Assembly (NCBI GenBank): GCA_024449915.1
Contig: JAMZAV010001269.1
Span: 62,001 to 126,000 of the forward strand
DNA from: Sweltsa coloradensis
Taxonomy: Eukaryota > Arthropoda > Insecta > Plecoptera > Chloroperlidae
Length of the DNA stretch: 64,000 bases
Reading direction: 5' to 3'
The translations under genes and the position numbers were made by a program. The notes below the pieces were generated by a model, which did not search any database, had not been told where the DNA came from, and saw only the letters and a program-made list of their open reading frames with translations. Below are positions 10,801 to 21,529 of the stretch, piece after piece (position 1 is the stretch's first letter; the number at the start of each line of letters is the position of its first letter).

Positions 10801-12144
10801 TCAATCCGAATTGACTGAATTCGGTTTGAGTTCAATTCGGTTTGACTTGAAGTGTATATCACGGACATTCGAAACGACTTCCTCAATCCTATTTTGATTC
10901 GAATTGAAGTTGTTGTTGTGGCAGTTTAAATAGATGCTACAAGATTCTATAAATAACACTTGAAAATACTATGTACTTGTATCTCTACCTACAGCTACGT
11001 AAATATAAAGCCTAATGTCTACATTAAAGCCTCTAAGACGCCATTTTATTGTAAACATGTAATAAACACCGCCTGCCTAATAATGGTATTCACTGAAATC
11101 TAAATCTCTAAGGCAGTTTTGAATCCGTATTGAACTGTATATCAAGCAATTTACTCATGTCAGTCCACTTTGGAAAGTGGATTGACTTCAATTCGAATCG
11201 AGTGTGTATATCAAGAGACTCAAACCGACTTGAGTCAATTCGGATTGAGTGCTGTGATAGCCTATACGAAGTGATTGTCTTCATCGCGAGTGGTCGGGAG
11301 TTTTTACTGTGGCGAGCCAAGAGAGACCAATAAACTGATTTTATAGTCGAGTCGAGCTGCTACATTTAAAAACAAAAAATCGGGACAGCATAGACATGTC
11401 CCGATACAAAACGAATCGGCAACACCTAAAATCAGGACGGTCTCGATTCAATCGGGACGTCTGAAAACCCTATCTCCACCATTTCAACCAATGGTGCTTA
11501 GCATAGGCTTAGACTATCACATCCCACGCTTCACGCATTACCCTTACCCAACTGTAAATACTCTGGATCCAATGTACGACTGTACACTCCGTTGAATTAA
11601 GTGTGCCGTCTCAGGTCCCGTGCTAGAGGCTAGGTAGGCCGCTACAGCGCACAGCTAGGTAGTATCTAGAGGGCTGGGCCTAGCCTAGGCCTACGGTCTA
11701 CGTAGGCCTACTCTAGGCCTAATTTAGAGAAGAATGTTAACTCACCTCTATATCGTGTGTACAGTTGATCCAACTTCTTTTTATCCACAGTTATCTTTGG
11801 TTCTCTGTAGTATGCATCAGGATTTTGGAAATAATTATCTGAAGCCAACTCCAACTTCCAGTCATTTTGGGACAGGCAATATATAGCTGTATTTTCACCA
11901 GTTTGTGTAAACGCTATAAATTTTTTAACCTTGTCCTTCTGGGAACCTTTCAGCTTATGCTGCAAGCAAAGAAAGGGCACTGCAGAGACTCACACACAAC
12001 ATAGGCCTAGGCCTAGGCCTAAGAAAGTGCCTAACCTACTTGACTGACACAGGTCTACGGTGGCACTTTGTGGTATGAAAATTTAACTATTTTTATATAA
12101 AATCACTGGCTTGTTTGTGTAATATATTACAAAACACTTACCAT
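1695..12144 (-). CDS. DCUN1D1: DCN1-like protein (DCUN1D1/2 type), complete, five coding exons
   Basis: Co-E3 of cullin neddylation: in this family the C-terminal PONY domain binds the cullin WHB domain and the acetylated N-terminus of the NEDD8 E2 (UBE2M/UBE2F). I assemble 12142-12144, 11746-11959, 9937-10105, 8485-8698 and 1695-1877, all with GT-AG junctions and phases 0/1/2/0, giving 783 nt or 260 residues; vertebrate DCUN1D1 is 259. Residues about 3-45 are the UBA-like region ([21 protein letters not shown]). The PONY domain follows, with [47 protein letters not shown] and the near-invariant [17 protein letters not shown]. There is no long N-terminal extension of the DCUN1D3 or DCUN1D4/5 kind. 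Paralogue choice between DCUN1D1 and DCUN1D2 is not possible; one ortholog is expected in an invertebrate. The 6.6-kb last intron holds a retrotransposon. Confidence 0.95.
2640..3464 (-). pseudogene. RNase H domain and C-terminal CCHC of the retrotransposon
   Basis: The first catalytic block is [21 protein letters not shown] frameshift near 3217 leads to [13 protein letters not shown] and [14 protein letters not shown], then [20 protein letters not shown], the usual D...D...H-x-D order. Further downstream [17 protein letters not shown] and a CCHC-like motif follow. It is non-functional because of the frameshift and the disrupted RT. Confidence 0.85.
3686..4428. mobile_element. TA-flanked MITE-like DNA transposon (743 bp) inside the retrotransposon
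   Basis: Terminal inverted repeats CCGTATTGTTCCGAATA and its complement end the element, with TA on both sides (3684-3685 and 4429-4430). Removing the element and one TA rejoins the host retrotransposon frame as [13 protein letters not shown], which proves the boundaries. A TA duplication fits the Tc1/mariner-pogo superfamily. No transposase is seen. Confidence 0.88.
4650..5008 (-). pseudogene. RT fragment: YADD catalytic motif
   Basis: Continues the reverse transcriptase with [16 protein letters not shown], then [18 protein letters not shown] and [15 protein letters not shown] carries the two catalytic aspartates of motif C. It is separated from the upstream half by about 1.6 kb of inserted DNA. 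Confidence 0.88.
4994..5363. repeat. Long inverted duplication at a retrotransposon junction
   Basis: Left arm 4994-5145 and right arm about 5214-5363 are near-perfect reverse complements, with a 65-70 nt AT-rich spacer. The outer 15-20 nt of each arm (ACAAAAACTTGTAGAAATAC) are retrotransposon sequence, so the inversion includes part of the RT gene. This points to an inverted duplication after the retrotransposon landed rather than a simple MITE insertion. Confidence 0.8.
6215..6350 (-). repeat. Fragment of the GATGAGCGTAGCGAGCG repeat family
   Basis: The minus strand resembles a segment at 45.2-45.35 and 61.28-61.41 kb: CGGGTGGGGCTACAA, then TGGACATTAAGGTTAT, AAAGTTGAAAAAGTT and AATAAAGGTTTTAA. 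Both family ends are missing. Just right of it (6366-6403) is a short tandem of GTAGCTAGCA. Confidence 0.65.
6640..7275 (-). pseudogene. RT fragment: fingers/palm of the 2.6-7.3 kb retrotransposon
   Basis: Encodes [52 protein letters not shown], the motif A region [17 protein letters not shown], and motif [14 protein letters not shown] in a shifted frame near 6690-6780. It breaks off after LAKYL at about 6645, where foreign sequence starts. Stops and a frameshift are visible. Confidence 0.88.
7416..7843. mobile_element. Probable hAT-like element with ATCGATT-rich ends
   Basis: Left end TAGGGACGACATTGATTCC, right end complement AAGGGATGAAATGGCAGAAT, with several ATCGATTCC/GGAATCGAT words near both ends. 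CCTAAAT stands outside each end as a possible target-site duplication. The ends have diverged, so the exact limits are uncertain. Confidence 0.5.
8485..8698 (-). CDS. DCUN1D1: DCUN1D coding exon 4 (PONY, middle)
   Basis: 214 nt between acceptor GTTCTCAG and donor GTGGGT. It encodes [27 protein letters not shown] and [14 protein letters not shown] and ends in phase 0. Reading past the donor gives VGEVNIT and a stop, which is intron. Confidence 0.95.
8750..9930. other. DCUN1D intron 3, no recognised feature
   Basis: AT-rich intron with very frequent TAGGCCTAC-type words. I see no coding exon, no clear inverted repeat and no tRNA-like box. Confidence 0.5.
9937..10105 (-). CDS. DCUN1D1: DCUN1D coding exon 3 (PONY, first part)
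   Basis: 169 nt between acceptor ATTTGCAG and donor GTAGGC. It encodes [20 protein letters not shown] through [19 protein letters not shown] to GMTELG. It enters in phase 1 and leaves in phase 2, which fits exon 4. Confidence 0.95.
10330..10400 (-). repeat. tRNA-like (SINE) fragment in a DCUN1D intron
   Basis: Minus strand GATCTGGGTTCAAACCCAG has a B-box and T-stem-like arrangement next to TCCGGTCTCG. There is no complete cloverleaf, so this is a remnant. Confidence 0.5.
10781..11273. repeat. Foldback element in DCUN1D intron 2
   Basis: Perfect inner arms TCAATCCGAATTGACT (10801-10816) and its complement (11233-11248) lie inside wider imperfect arms beginning CACTACGTATA and ending TATACGAAGTG. 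The middle has further TTCGAATTGAAGT words and a small hairpin near 11160. No target-site duplication is defined. Confidence 0.7.
11746..11959 (-). CDS. DCUN1D1: DCUN1D coding exon 2 (UBA-like region)
   Basis: 214 nt between acceptor TTTGCTTGCAG and donor GTGAG. It starts in phase 0 with [11 protein letters not shown] and ends in phase 1 after LDQLYTRYR. The split codon G|AT gives the Asp of the DPSEP that follows. It covers the UBA-like domain and the linker to PONY. Confidence 0.95.
12142..12144 (-). CDS. DCUN1D1: DCUN1D coding exon 1 (start codon only)
   Basis: The initiator ATG is the last codon of exon 1 and is followed directly by donor GTAAGTG. Exon 2 then supplies [11 protein letters not shown], which aligns to residue 2 of DCUN1D1. 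The start is chosen because it is in phase, abuts the donor, and matches the family N-terminus. Confidence 0.85.
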
Positions 12145-12245
12145 CTTAGTTGCTTCAATCAACCTCAACAAAAACCCTCCAAAACACTTCACAGCCCTTT
12201 CAGATACGCATGTTATGATTGCTCTTGTTTTAATGGCTACCCCAC
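12145..12245 (-). promoter_or_regulatory. DCUN1D 5' UTR / promoter-proximal region
   Basis: The sequence upstream of the ATG on the minus strand should be 5' UTR of the exon that ends at the GTAAG donor. It contains a possible four-codon upstream ORF (ATGCGTATCTGA) at about 12199-12210. No TATA box is obvious. The transcription start is not determined; the 12245 limit is a guess. Confidence 0.4.
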
Positions 12246-12249
12246 AGCC

Positions 12250-13640
12250 TGCTTAACGTAAAAATCTCAAAACGATTATTCACAACTAGTGATATGGCGG
12301 GAAATTTTATGAAATATTTGTGTAGCCAGAAACCGAGCGCCAGGTATGAAACATACACGGTACACTACACATAAAATCCACACACAATGAATTGTAATTC
12401 AACAGTTAAAACAGTGGACAAAAATCATTGCTTAAAACACAAAGAGAAAATGGTCACAAATGCGGTAGGCGTTTCCACACAAAGTAACAAGTGCCGCAGT
12501 GCGCAATGTATAGAAAATGAAAGTTACAATAAATAATTTGTGTTCCTCGAAAAACAAAACAACGCACAACATTGTACTACCGGGACGCAAGGACAACATC
12601 ATCTTTGGTTGGTCTTTGGAGGTGGCTCTCTTCCACGAGAACGATAGCGCATCCGCGAAGGAGGCGCAATTGCCACTCTCAGAGCGTCGGAGAAGCTGTG
12701 TGGTTCGCTATCAACTTTGTGATGCAGGGGATTGATGTGTCCGGTTATTGAAATGAAATTGGCAGATAACAGGCCCAAAAAAAATGCAGCTGTTGTACAA
12801 ACTATACAGTACCGGCATTGAGTTCCATACTCAAAGGTACTGGTAACGGTACTTAATTTGTGGTGGTACACAAGTTATATCAAAGATTAGTTATATGCTA
12901 CCATTACCATCTTGAGAGGCCATACGGCATATCACTACCTTTTTCCTGGGATAAATTGTCGATTTTAGGTTTTTCCTACGCATAGTTTTATATCAAAGAT
13001 TGACATGACTAATCTTTGGTTATATAAATCCCTCTTCTAGTTGAAATTATTGTTTTACCGTAGTTTTATATTTCTTAAATTTCTTTTATTTTCCCTTCAA
13101 AATCTCAAAAACTCACCAAATTAAATCTACAAAATGAAATTTTTTCCCCCGGACCCCCGATCCATATTCACTACCATCATTGATTCATTGCCAATCACAA
13201 CGTTAGGGAAAAGGGAAAAATTATTATTTTATTTCCTCAATCTCTCAAAAGCAGTGAATTCTGCAACGCAAAATAAGTATCGGTAGACACCATTGGGAGG
13301 GGGGGGGACACGAGTTTGTTTGTTCGTAGATATAGTCGCACAATACCGTGCTATGTACTACCTTATTAAATACTAATTAAGCACTGAAGCTATACTACTA
13401 ACATAATTATATGACACATGTGTGCTACTAGATGGTCAATGGGCTGGAAGAAGAAAGTGCATTACAGACAGCTTCATGATGAAATTCATCCACAGAGTGG
13501 CAGGTGTCACTAAGCTATTAATTATCATTATGGGGTCAATTTACAACAAGACAAGTTTGCCCAGACTGGGGTTTTCAATTTTTACGACGACTGCTATGAA
13601 TCAATAACTTATGTCCTTAAAGTGGGCTTGCTTAAAAACC
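12250..13640. other. Region upstream of DCUN1D, no gene recognised
   Basis: Mixed sequence with a moderately GC-rich patch near 12600-12740 that could belong to a promoter, and otherwise AT-rich DNA. Open frames here are short and have no family signature I recognise. Confidence 0.4.
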
Positions 13641-13654
13641 TTCTATTTTTTATT

Positions 13655-13680
13655 AATAATAATAATAATAATAATAATAT
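13655..13680 (+). repeat. (TAA)n microsatellite
   Basis: Uninterrupted AAT/TAA trinucleotide run directly before a LINE-like fragment. Confidence 0.9.
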
Positions 13681-13761
13681 AAATAAAAAATGGCTTGGCA
13701 AGGTAGTGCAAAATCACTGCATTGTGCAGTGTATTTGCACAGGTCTAATTGCAGCATATTT

Positions 13762-13860
13762 AGAACCCAAAAGAAAATCCTGAGAATTATGTTTGTAATA
13801 GGTCCAAGAATATCCTGCAGACAGGTCTTCCGGGAACTAAACATTCTTTCCCTGCCGTGA
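13762..13860 (+). pseudogene. LINE reverse-transcriptase thumb fragment
   Basis: The plus strand encodes RTQKKILRIMF, ISCRQVFRELNILSLP and then a stop. The pattern QKK-x-LR-I-F ... F-x-ELNILxLP is the familiar C-terminal RT segment of CR1/L2/Jockey-type elements. Only about 33 codons are readable. Confidence 0.6.
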
Positions 13861-14049
13861 AAGTGTGAAAATTTGAACCTCTGCAACTTCAAAGAGTGGC
13901 GGTTTGAACCCAAATTTCAAGATGAGCAAGGTCAATTGCAATGGTATGAAACAGGAAGTAGGAAATAAAAGTCGAGATGACAATTCCGCCAGAGTTGATG
14001 AAGGCCAGTTATTATTTGCCCGCCATGATAAGAAGACCAAAACGTTATT

Positions 14050-15290
14050 TATTTAACGGCGATCCTATTCCATTATAACACCTGATTTACAAAGGATAAC
14101 AATGAATGACGATGGAACCCGGTGCAAAACTGATGGCAAATCTAGGATTCGGGCCTACAACAGTTTCACGCACTAATATCCTACTTTAGATAAAAATTTG
14201 AAATATGCAATACGTATTTTGGTTATTGTTTTGATCTCTTCAATGTGGCTGAACCCTTCAAACAGGGTTTAACTAACTTCCAGTGGTCGAGTGGTCGAAT
14301 TGCCCAAGCGGCCTCCACTGCTATTGCCTCTCCCTGGTATGGTATAGACACATGACAAGAACAAACATAAATAAAATCCCTAGACATACGTTAGAATTAA
14401 GTTCAAGAACATGAAGTGTCAAGCTTGGCTGGTACCGATTCAGCGATGTCCAAGGTCATTGGTGGAAACATGTAATTTTATACAACAAAAGTATGTGGGA
14501 ATAAACAGTAGAGATAAATAAATAATTAATATATCATATGGAAATGAATATCGATTGCTGATTTTGTTTCTATTTGTATTGTAACATACTCAGTCTAAAT
14601 ACTACTAACACACTTGGAAAAGTTTTTCTTCAATATCTCAAATTGCATGATTTTTGTCTTCTGCCACAACAAATATTATCTTTGTATAGGCAGGGCAGCA
14701 AAAGATTATTAAATATACTACAACAGGGTGTATTACCTTTTAATCGACTCATGTGAAAAATACTACGAGAACACATTGGAAAAATTAATTACTACTGCAT
14801 TTTATTTTGCGGCAAGATATATCAAAGGCTCCCCTAACATTGGTACACTGAACCCTACTTTGCAAAGTCATTACCATTGCCGCCTGCGTTTGAAATCACT
14901 TTTGTTCTTGATAATAGTTGAATAAGGATATAGCAGAAGAAAGCCTGGCAACAAACCAACAGTCTGCTAACATTTGGATAGTAATTTGTTTAATTTAATT
15001 TGTTGTTAAATGAAGCACTTGATAAGCAAGATGCTGCGACCTTTATCTCTCAAGTCACGCAGAACAACCAGACATAATCTTAAGACGGGTTGCCCGTCTG
15101 TTCAAAATTCAAACTCGAACGTAAAAAAAATTTGAACCAAAATCGAGTAAAAAGTTTGAATTCGAAAACGAAAATTTTATACTAATTTGAAGTGATGTGT
15201 GGGTACCCAGAATTTCGGGTTGGGTAGAGATTTGGGGATAGTCTGGGGGATAGTCGAAAAAAGGTTCTCGATTGCCCTTTACAAATAAAA
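14050..15290. other. Intergenic, no recognised feature
   Basis: AT-rich. A possible tRNA-like remnant near 14285-14330 is too degenerate to annotate. No exon with splice sites and family similarity is seen. Confidence 0.4.
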
Positions 15291-15374
15291 CATTAAATGA
15301 AAAATAGGTTTGTAGAGCGGCCGGTCCAGAATTGCCATATTTTATTGGTGGAGGTGCCGATCCACACTGTCACT

Positions 15375-15890
15375 ATGGTTGTGTTCCGTAAAGGCGACCG
15401 GTCGACCATTCTGGGCTCGACTGGGGATTGTTTTTTTCTTTGTATCATTCGAGGTCCGATTGTTGGGGACTGCCTTGGCTACGGAATGGTGCATGCTCCT
15501 ACGAGGCCGTGTTTTAATGAAAAATTGTGATATCTCATTAAAATATTACATAAATATAATTTACTAAATTAATGAATGATTTGAATGGATGAATGATTTA
15601 TTGTCTACCCATGTAATATATAGTTACAGGAACATTGTCGGTAGTGGACATTATTCCATGATTTTCAATGATAGAATTTGAAATAACAGCGCTTTCCTGA
15701 AAGACCGGCCCACGACCAGTAAAAACTCTGGGCTGGTCTCAACCACAACAATGAAAACAGCAACGCATCGCATACGTCCTTGCAAATCTGATCTGTCATT
15801 TGTGCAAATTACGTTTGCTTAAATTTCATTTGTCGCAGCCTGGTCGTTGTGGTCGCTTTTGCGGAACACAACCTATGTTGCCTTCAGTAC
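15375..15890. repeat. Imperfect foldback (MITE-like)
   Basis: GGTTGTGTTCCGTAAAGGCG near 15375 pairs with CGCTTTTGCGGAACACAACC near 15853-15872, and neighbouring GACCGGTCGACCA pairs loosely with TGGTCGTTGTGGTC. The interior has no coding potential. The element limits are approximate. Confidence 0.55.
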
Positions 15891-15899
15891 TATAACTGG

Positions 15900-18800
15900 T
15901 CAGTTTGAAAATTTATTTGAGTATGGTTCAAAATTAAAAAAACAAGGTTTGCTCAACCTGAGTTTCCAGAGTCTGTTATAAATAGGGGTCCAGGAAAGAT
16001 ATTTTTTTAATTGAAAAATTATGCTCAATGAAATTCAAATTATGCCTTATTTTGCTTTTTCGTAATTAAAAAAAAAACGGCACTAAATGCGCCTTTTCTG
16101 TGCGATTAAAATTGGTAAATACTATAACAATCAATTCAGGCACGATTGATTAAACATGGTTAGTTTGGATCAATGGCAAAAGATGCACAAAGATTTGACT
16201 TGGTTTATCCATTTTGACTCTATAGTGGTCAAGTCAAAATCATTAGTTTTTCATCTGTCAGGTAACGACACTACAAAACACTGACAAAATGATTGAATTA
16301 GTGGAAAACCGTCTTCAATTAATTTTTTGCGTAATTCTTCCGCAATTAATAGTAATAAAATGGTCAATTTTGTTGATTGGGCTGTAAAAACGATAAAAAG
16401 CTTTATTTCATGTAAAATTTTGCCTTTTGGTGCGGTTTCAAATTGCATTTTTTCAATATCATAAGCCACGAAATCTTATGAAAAACCTGTTTCATGTATT
16501 TTTAAAAAATTTCATTTTTTTGCTGATTGCAAAATCCCTGGATCCCTAGTTATAAGCCAGCTTTTACGGTACATGTACAGTAACTTGGTGGATATAGTAG
16601 GAAAACCAATATAGGACATAAAACGAAACCAACAAAATACATTAATAAACTAATGATTCCTAAATTGATACTTTTATTTAGCTATCAACAATGTTTTCCC
16701 ACTAGTCGGATAATCCAAACTTTGTCCATAATTATTCGGAACCCTGATTTAATGGTCATTTTGTCAAAATAATTCAATTAGCTGTATTACAATTATGTAC
16801 ATGCTAGGAAACATTAATTTGACAATGTTGTATTTAAAACTCACTGTGTAAAAATGGACAAAGCTCGGCCTTCATAGAACACACCAAAATTTGCATTTCA
16901 CTCTCAGCCATTGAATCAGGATTTTGAAACCCCTACATAATCATAAGCAACCCTACAAAATAAGTTAAAATTTGTGAAGTGCTGAATACTTTTTTTAACA
17001 ACAAAATCAATATATATGTATATATATTATAGAAATTAAGTTCATATTGTACAAAATAAAATTGTATCAGCCCAATAATTTATAATGTGGTTTACTCAAT
17101 AAGAGCATAATTTGTTTAAAAATCTGATTAGAAAAGGTTGCAGATGGAGAATGGAACATTCCATAATTGTATAAATTTGCTTTCACATTTCAGCGACCAA
17201 ACCATAAGACTATCACACGCTCCAGGAACCGGCGCACATTTGTAAACACTCTGCGACTTGTAACCACGACGTTACTGTCCACTACCAATTGATTGAGGTC
17301 CATTTAGTTTGTTTAATGTTTATGACTTTTGAAAGTTCAATTAATTTGTTTGGTTTATTCAAAGATAAAATGATGCCTCGTACGGCCAGCACTATCTTTG
17401 ATGATGCTAAATATTTCATAATAATAAATTCAATTTATTGCAGTCTTCTTTTATTCTTTTCAGAGTCCAAAATCGTTTTTTCACTAAGAAATAAAGTTTT
17501 CGACGGTTAGTTTTTAGTGATCCAACTTCAAAGTAAAAGGAACGTTTGATCAACATAGGCTTGTGAAGTTTGCTTGGAGAATCTGAGATAAAAATGTCTT
17601 TCATTTCAGATATTATCACTCGACACTCGGCCGACTCGTCCTTAGAAGTATTTGATTTCCACTTTTATTACGCAAGTTTATTTCAATCGTTATGTTACGT
17701 ACTCCACGCGTCCATGGAACAATCAGCTACTTAGCTAAAAACAAAAAGTGCACCATCGTTTATATTCGTCGATCACTACACAAAAATTAGTTCTTCGATA
17801 ATCTTGAAGTTGACACTCTAGTTTCTCCAACTAGCATTTACGACAAAATTAACAAAAACGGTTCGTTCTTGCCAGTTAAGGTGTTTATCGTGACACTAGT
17901 GAAATCCTCTTCTTTCCTCGTTTCAAAGTCTCGCTGTGCTGCAGTCGATTCGTCACGACAAGTGGGAGCTAGCAGAAATGACGTGTACAAACATAAATTC
18001 ATGAAACTGGGCCCATTTTTATAACAAGAATCCCATTATTTTTACTATTTTTTTTGTGTGTGAATTAATGTAGTCATTTTTAGAGACCGTAACCATAGTA
18101 ACGTTTCATATTTGAAAAAACCTACTTCCATATTTGTTCACACTGTATTTTGTTAACACACTTTTTAAAATGTTAATCAGCACTGTCTTTTAGAAGATTT
18201 AAACCATTTGAAGTCTATAATGCTTTACATTACACAAATACACAACAACTGGGGAAAATGTATGAGGGGGAAATGTAACAACTACAGCATTCCCAAGTCT
18301 GTCTGTTCAGAAACAAATCCGATCATCAATTTCATAAAAATATATCTTGTTTAGGCTGTTGATCACTGGAAAAATTAAATTAACTGTTTATAATAGCACT
18401 TGGAAGAAAGGCTTTCAGGCTTCAAGCAATATTTTCAGGGGCATGAATTGCAATAGTAAGAGTAAAAATTAAAATTAAATCATAACACATCAACATAGTT
18501 GGTTACAGCTAGTACAACGGTTTGACAGAATTCCTCTTTTTGACATCGAAATATTGTAGAGAAATTAACACTGACATTATAAGGTAATTTTTGATGTTTT
18601 GTGCCATTAACATTAATATAATAATAATTAGGTAATTTAAGACCAATGGGGAAACTAGTTTCTGAAGAATGGACACCAATATAAATTGAACATGTACTTA
18701 GTGCCCAGCTAAAGAGCTGTGGCATTAACAATATTTTCAGTTTGTTTGGCATTGCATCCAAATACATACTGACCATCATATAGAAAATGATGACAATGGT

Positions 18801-21440
18801 TATTCAATAAAGCCTAGCTTAAAAGTTCAAGCCTAAAAAATTTCAATAAATTTCTTGTTACCACTTCGGAAACCAACTGAAATATATTTGCAGCGTATCA
18901 TCGTTATTAGTTGTGTTTGCACACGGAAACAATTCTAACAGTGTACAGTGTGTTTATATACTAAAGTAAACCAAATCCATTTTTGTGTTTATTTGGTTAA
19001 AAGGGCCCGTGAACTCTTAGGCCGTGACCGTAACCACTCTAACCAAGGTGGCGTGGGGAGGATGTGCCATGCTGGACAGATCCGGCCACAGACAAGGGGA
19101 GAGGGAGAAATGAGGGGTTTCTCAAGCCGTTTGTACGCCGAATGAGTGGTGGATTTAATTGAGTCTTCCACTGAACAGTTATCATCATCATTTCATATTA
19201 CCTAATAATTGAGCAAGGTTGCAAAATCCTTGTTTAACCATTCCACTAATTTCAACAGAAGATTTGAATCTTCAATTGAAGTACGACTGATTTGAAGTTT
19301 GGGTTGTTTCTATTCAAGGATCCATTTAATATTACTGTCAATACAACTTCATGCAATTGGTAATTAATAATGGTAAACTTTACACCTCTATCATAGCAGA
19401 TTTCCAAAATAACAAAATTGATTAACAAAAAAAAAATGGTTTTAAATAGCTTGTGTAGCAATTGCACGTCAACAGTTGTGTCATAAAATGGGCCACTAGC
19501 CCAGAAAATGTGGTGAGGACAGATCCATCCTGGTACAGACAAAGGGAAGGTTATATAGCCTGTCATTGTTCGTAATTCGTATTGCCGTTGTCGGGTAGGT
19601 AGTCCCTAGTTTCGGGGAGTAACATACTGACGTTTGTGAGATTGTATTTTGTCTCTTTTCTCGTCTTTTATAATCAGCAGAGGAATGTCCTCTGCGGACA
19701 GATTAGGTCAGACTCTAAATACTACTACTTGAAACAGACAATGTAACTTTATTTGGTTATTTTCTAGAATCAATTTACGGAAAAGTACTATGATAGGAGC
19801 CGATTAATTCAAACTCAATTGTGTTGACCGACTCTTCTTAAAGACAACGACATGAGAAACTAGGGCCCGCTTGTGACATTTAAGTTAATTATGTTTTAAA
19901 TGTTGTTTTAAATTTAAATTTAAATCAAATGATGAAGCTAATAATGACAAAAAAAATTGGATAAAGGAATTACTTTGAATGAGGAATGTATAAACGCTTG
20001 ATGCTGTATTGCATTAATATTAATGGTGGGTAATAATTCTTTAAGACATAAAAAAAAATATATAAGACGAAGCATGTATGATGATATGCAGGTTTGAGCT
20101 AACACATCTCTAAAATGCCGTCCGCGGTAGCACATATGATAGGGCACTGGTCGAAACATAGGGCTCTACGAAGACATGAATTTTGAATCCTGCATAAGGC
20201 ATGTTTTTTTGTAATCGTCCTTCATTGTCATCAATCACCACTCGAATAGCCTTGTAGTGCATTACTACGAGACGTTAAGCAACATATATCATCATCATCC
20301 AAAGTGCCATGTATGAAAATTAAATAATAGTAGTATCTACGGTATTTAGAGTTTACCCAAAGTAGCAAGAACAGATGTGTCAACAGATGTTCTGAAACTT
20401 GGGTTATATAAATGAGCCATGCTTGTTTTATAAGTAACCAATGTGTTGAAAACAGCACAACCACTCAACCAGTGTTTTGGTATTTCAATTTGTTTAGCCT
20501 TCTTAAAATTGGCTTATACTGTAATTATTTATTATTATGTATAATGTCTTTCCGATATATCTAGATATAAAAAAGGAGGGCAATCAAGGCAACTGACGTC
20601 ACGATGTGCAGTTCCACAAGAAGTTGCTGATGAGTGATGAATGTTAAGTGATTACTGATTCTACATCAGCAAACAAACGCAAATTAAACTGTCAGTTAGT
20701 AACAGACAAAACAAAACTGCACCAATGACAAAAATTCGCATGCAGAACCAACACCACCACACAAAGTAATGTAAGTACGTAGATGTACACAGTACATAGG
20801 CCATTGGTATTTAGTTTCGGTACTACCGCCAGTAGGAAGACAAATTAACAAACAGTAAAAAAAGAGATTGTGGTGACCAAGTTCAATATATATAGGATCA
20901 CAGTGAAACTAAAAGTTAATTGTGGCATTTTGGTTCCAAATCTAGTAAGTATTGAGTTGACCTAACTGAGCTAGCAGCAACAGTTTCAAACTTTTTACAA
21001 AATACCAAACTTGAATACGTAGCATGATAATTTGTTGGAAAAAAAAACACACTATAAGGGGCGAGCATCAAATAGGGTGTAACGTAAAACACGGCGGTCA
21101 CCGCAGTTTTCAGTCAAGGGATAAAAACTTGCTACAAGTCTATTTCAATTGGTTTCCGTACGGACAATAAGAATCGTAGCTTGCACGGGGTAAAAAAACC
21201 TTTAACAGAAATTGGGTGAATTCACAACTAAGTGTTGGCGAGCAAAATACGCATGCAAAGTGTGACACAGTTCGTCATCCTAGGGATGCAAAATGTCATC
21301 TAAAAACGAGGCTGCAATTATGATTTTTTAAAGACTTTGACCCACCCAAGCCCATTGGTTCCATACAATTATCTTTTTCTTTTAAACTGAAATTGTTATA
21401 GTTATAATGTTATTAGTTAACGGAGGCGTTAACAGTGCGA
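15900..21440. other. Long intergenic stretch, no gene recognised
   Basis: AT-rich, with scattered short open frames but no splice-supported exon and no protein family I recognise on either strand. A degenerate repeat near 18995-19140 (GGCCGTGACCGTAACCACTC...) resembles one near 58060-58180 and may be an old dispersed element. Confidence 0.4.
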
Positions 21441-21457
21441 AACTAGCGTTTATTATG

Positions 21458-21529
21458 TTAATTCCGCCCCCCTCGGCCGCCCCCGCGACCTCTGCTGCTG
21501 CTGTTGTTTCCTCCCCCGTCCCCACGATC
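21458..21529 (-). CDS. YTHDF: Probable YTHDF last exon (RGG-rich tail)
   Basis: After acceptor TTGTGTTCCAG an open frame in phase 0 reads [20 protein letters not shown] then GRN and stops. It continues the G/R/N style and phase of exon 4, which ends ...[16 protein letters not shown]. The GC-rich codons stand out in AT-rich DNA. It implies an 8.3-kb intron. It could instead be the tail of another RGG protein, but no other gene is visible between. Confidence 0.62.
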   Translation of the reverse strand, partial: DRGDGGGNNSSSRGRGGGRGGRN

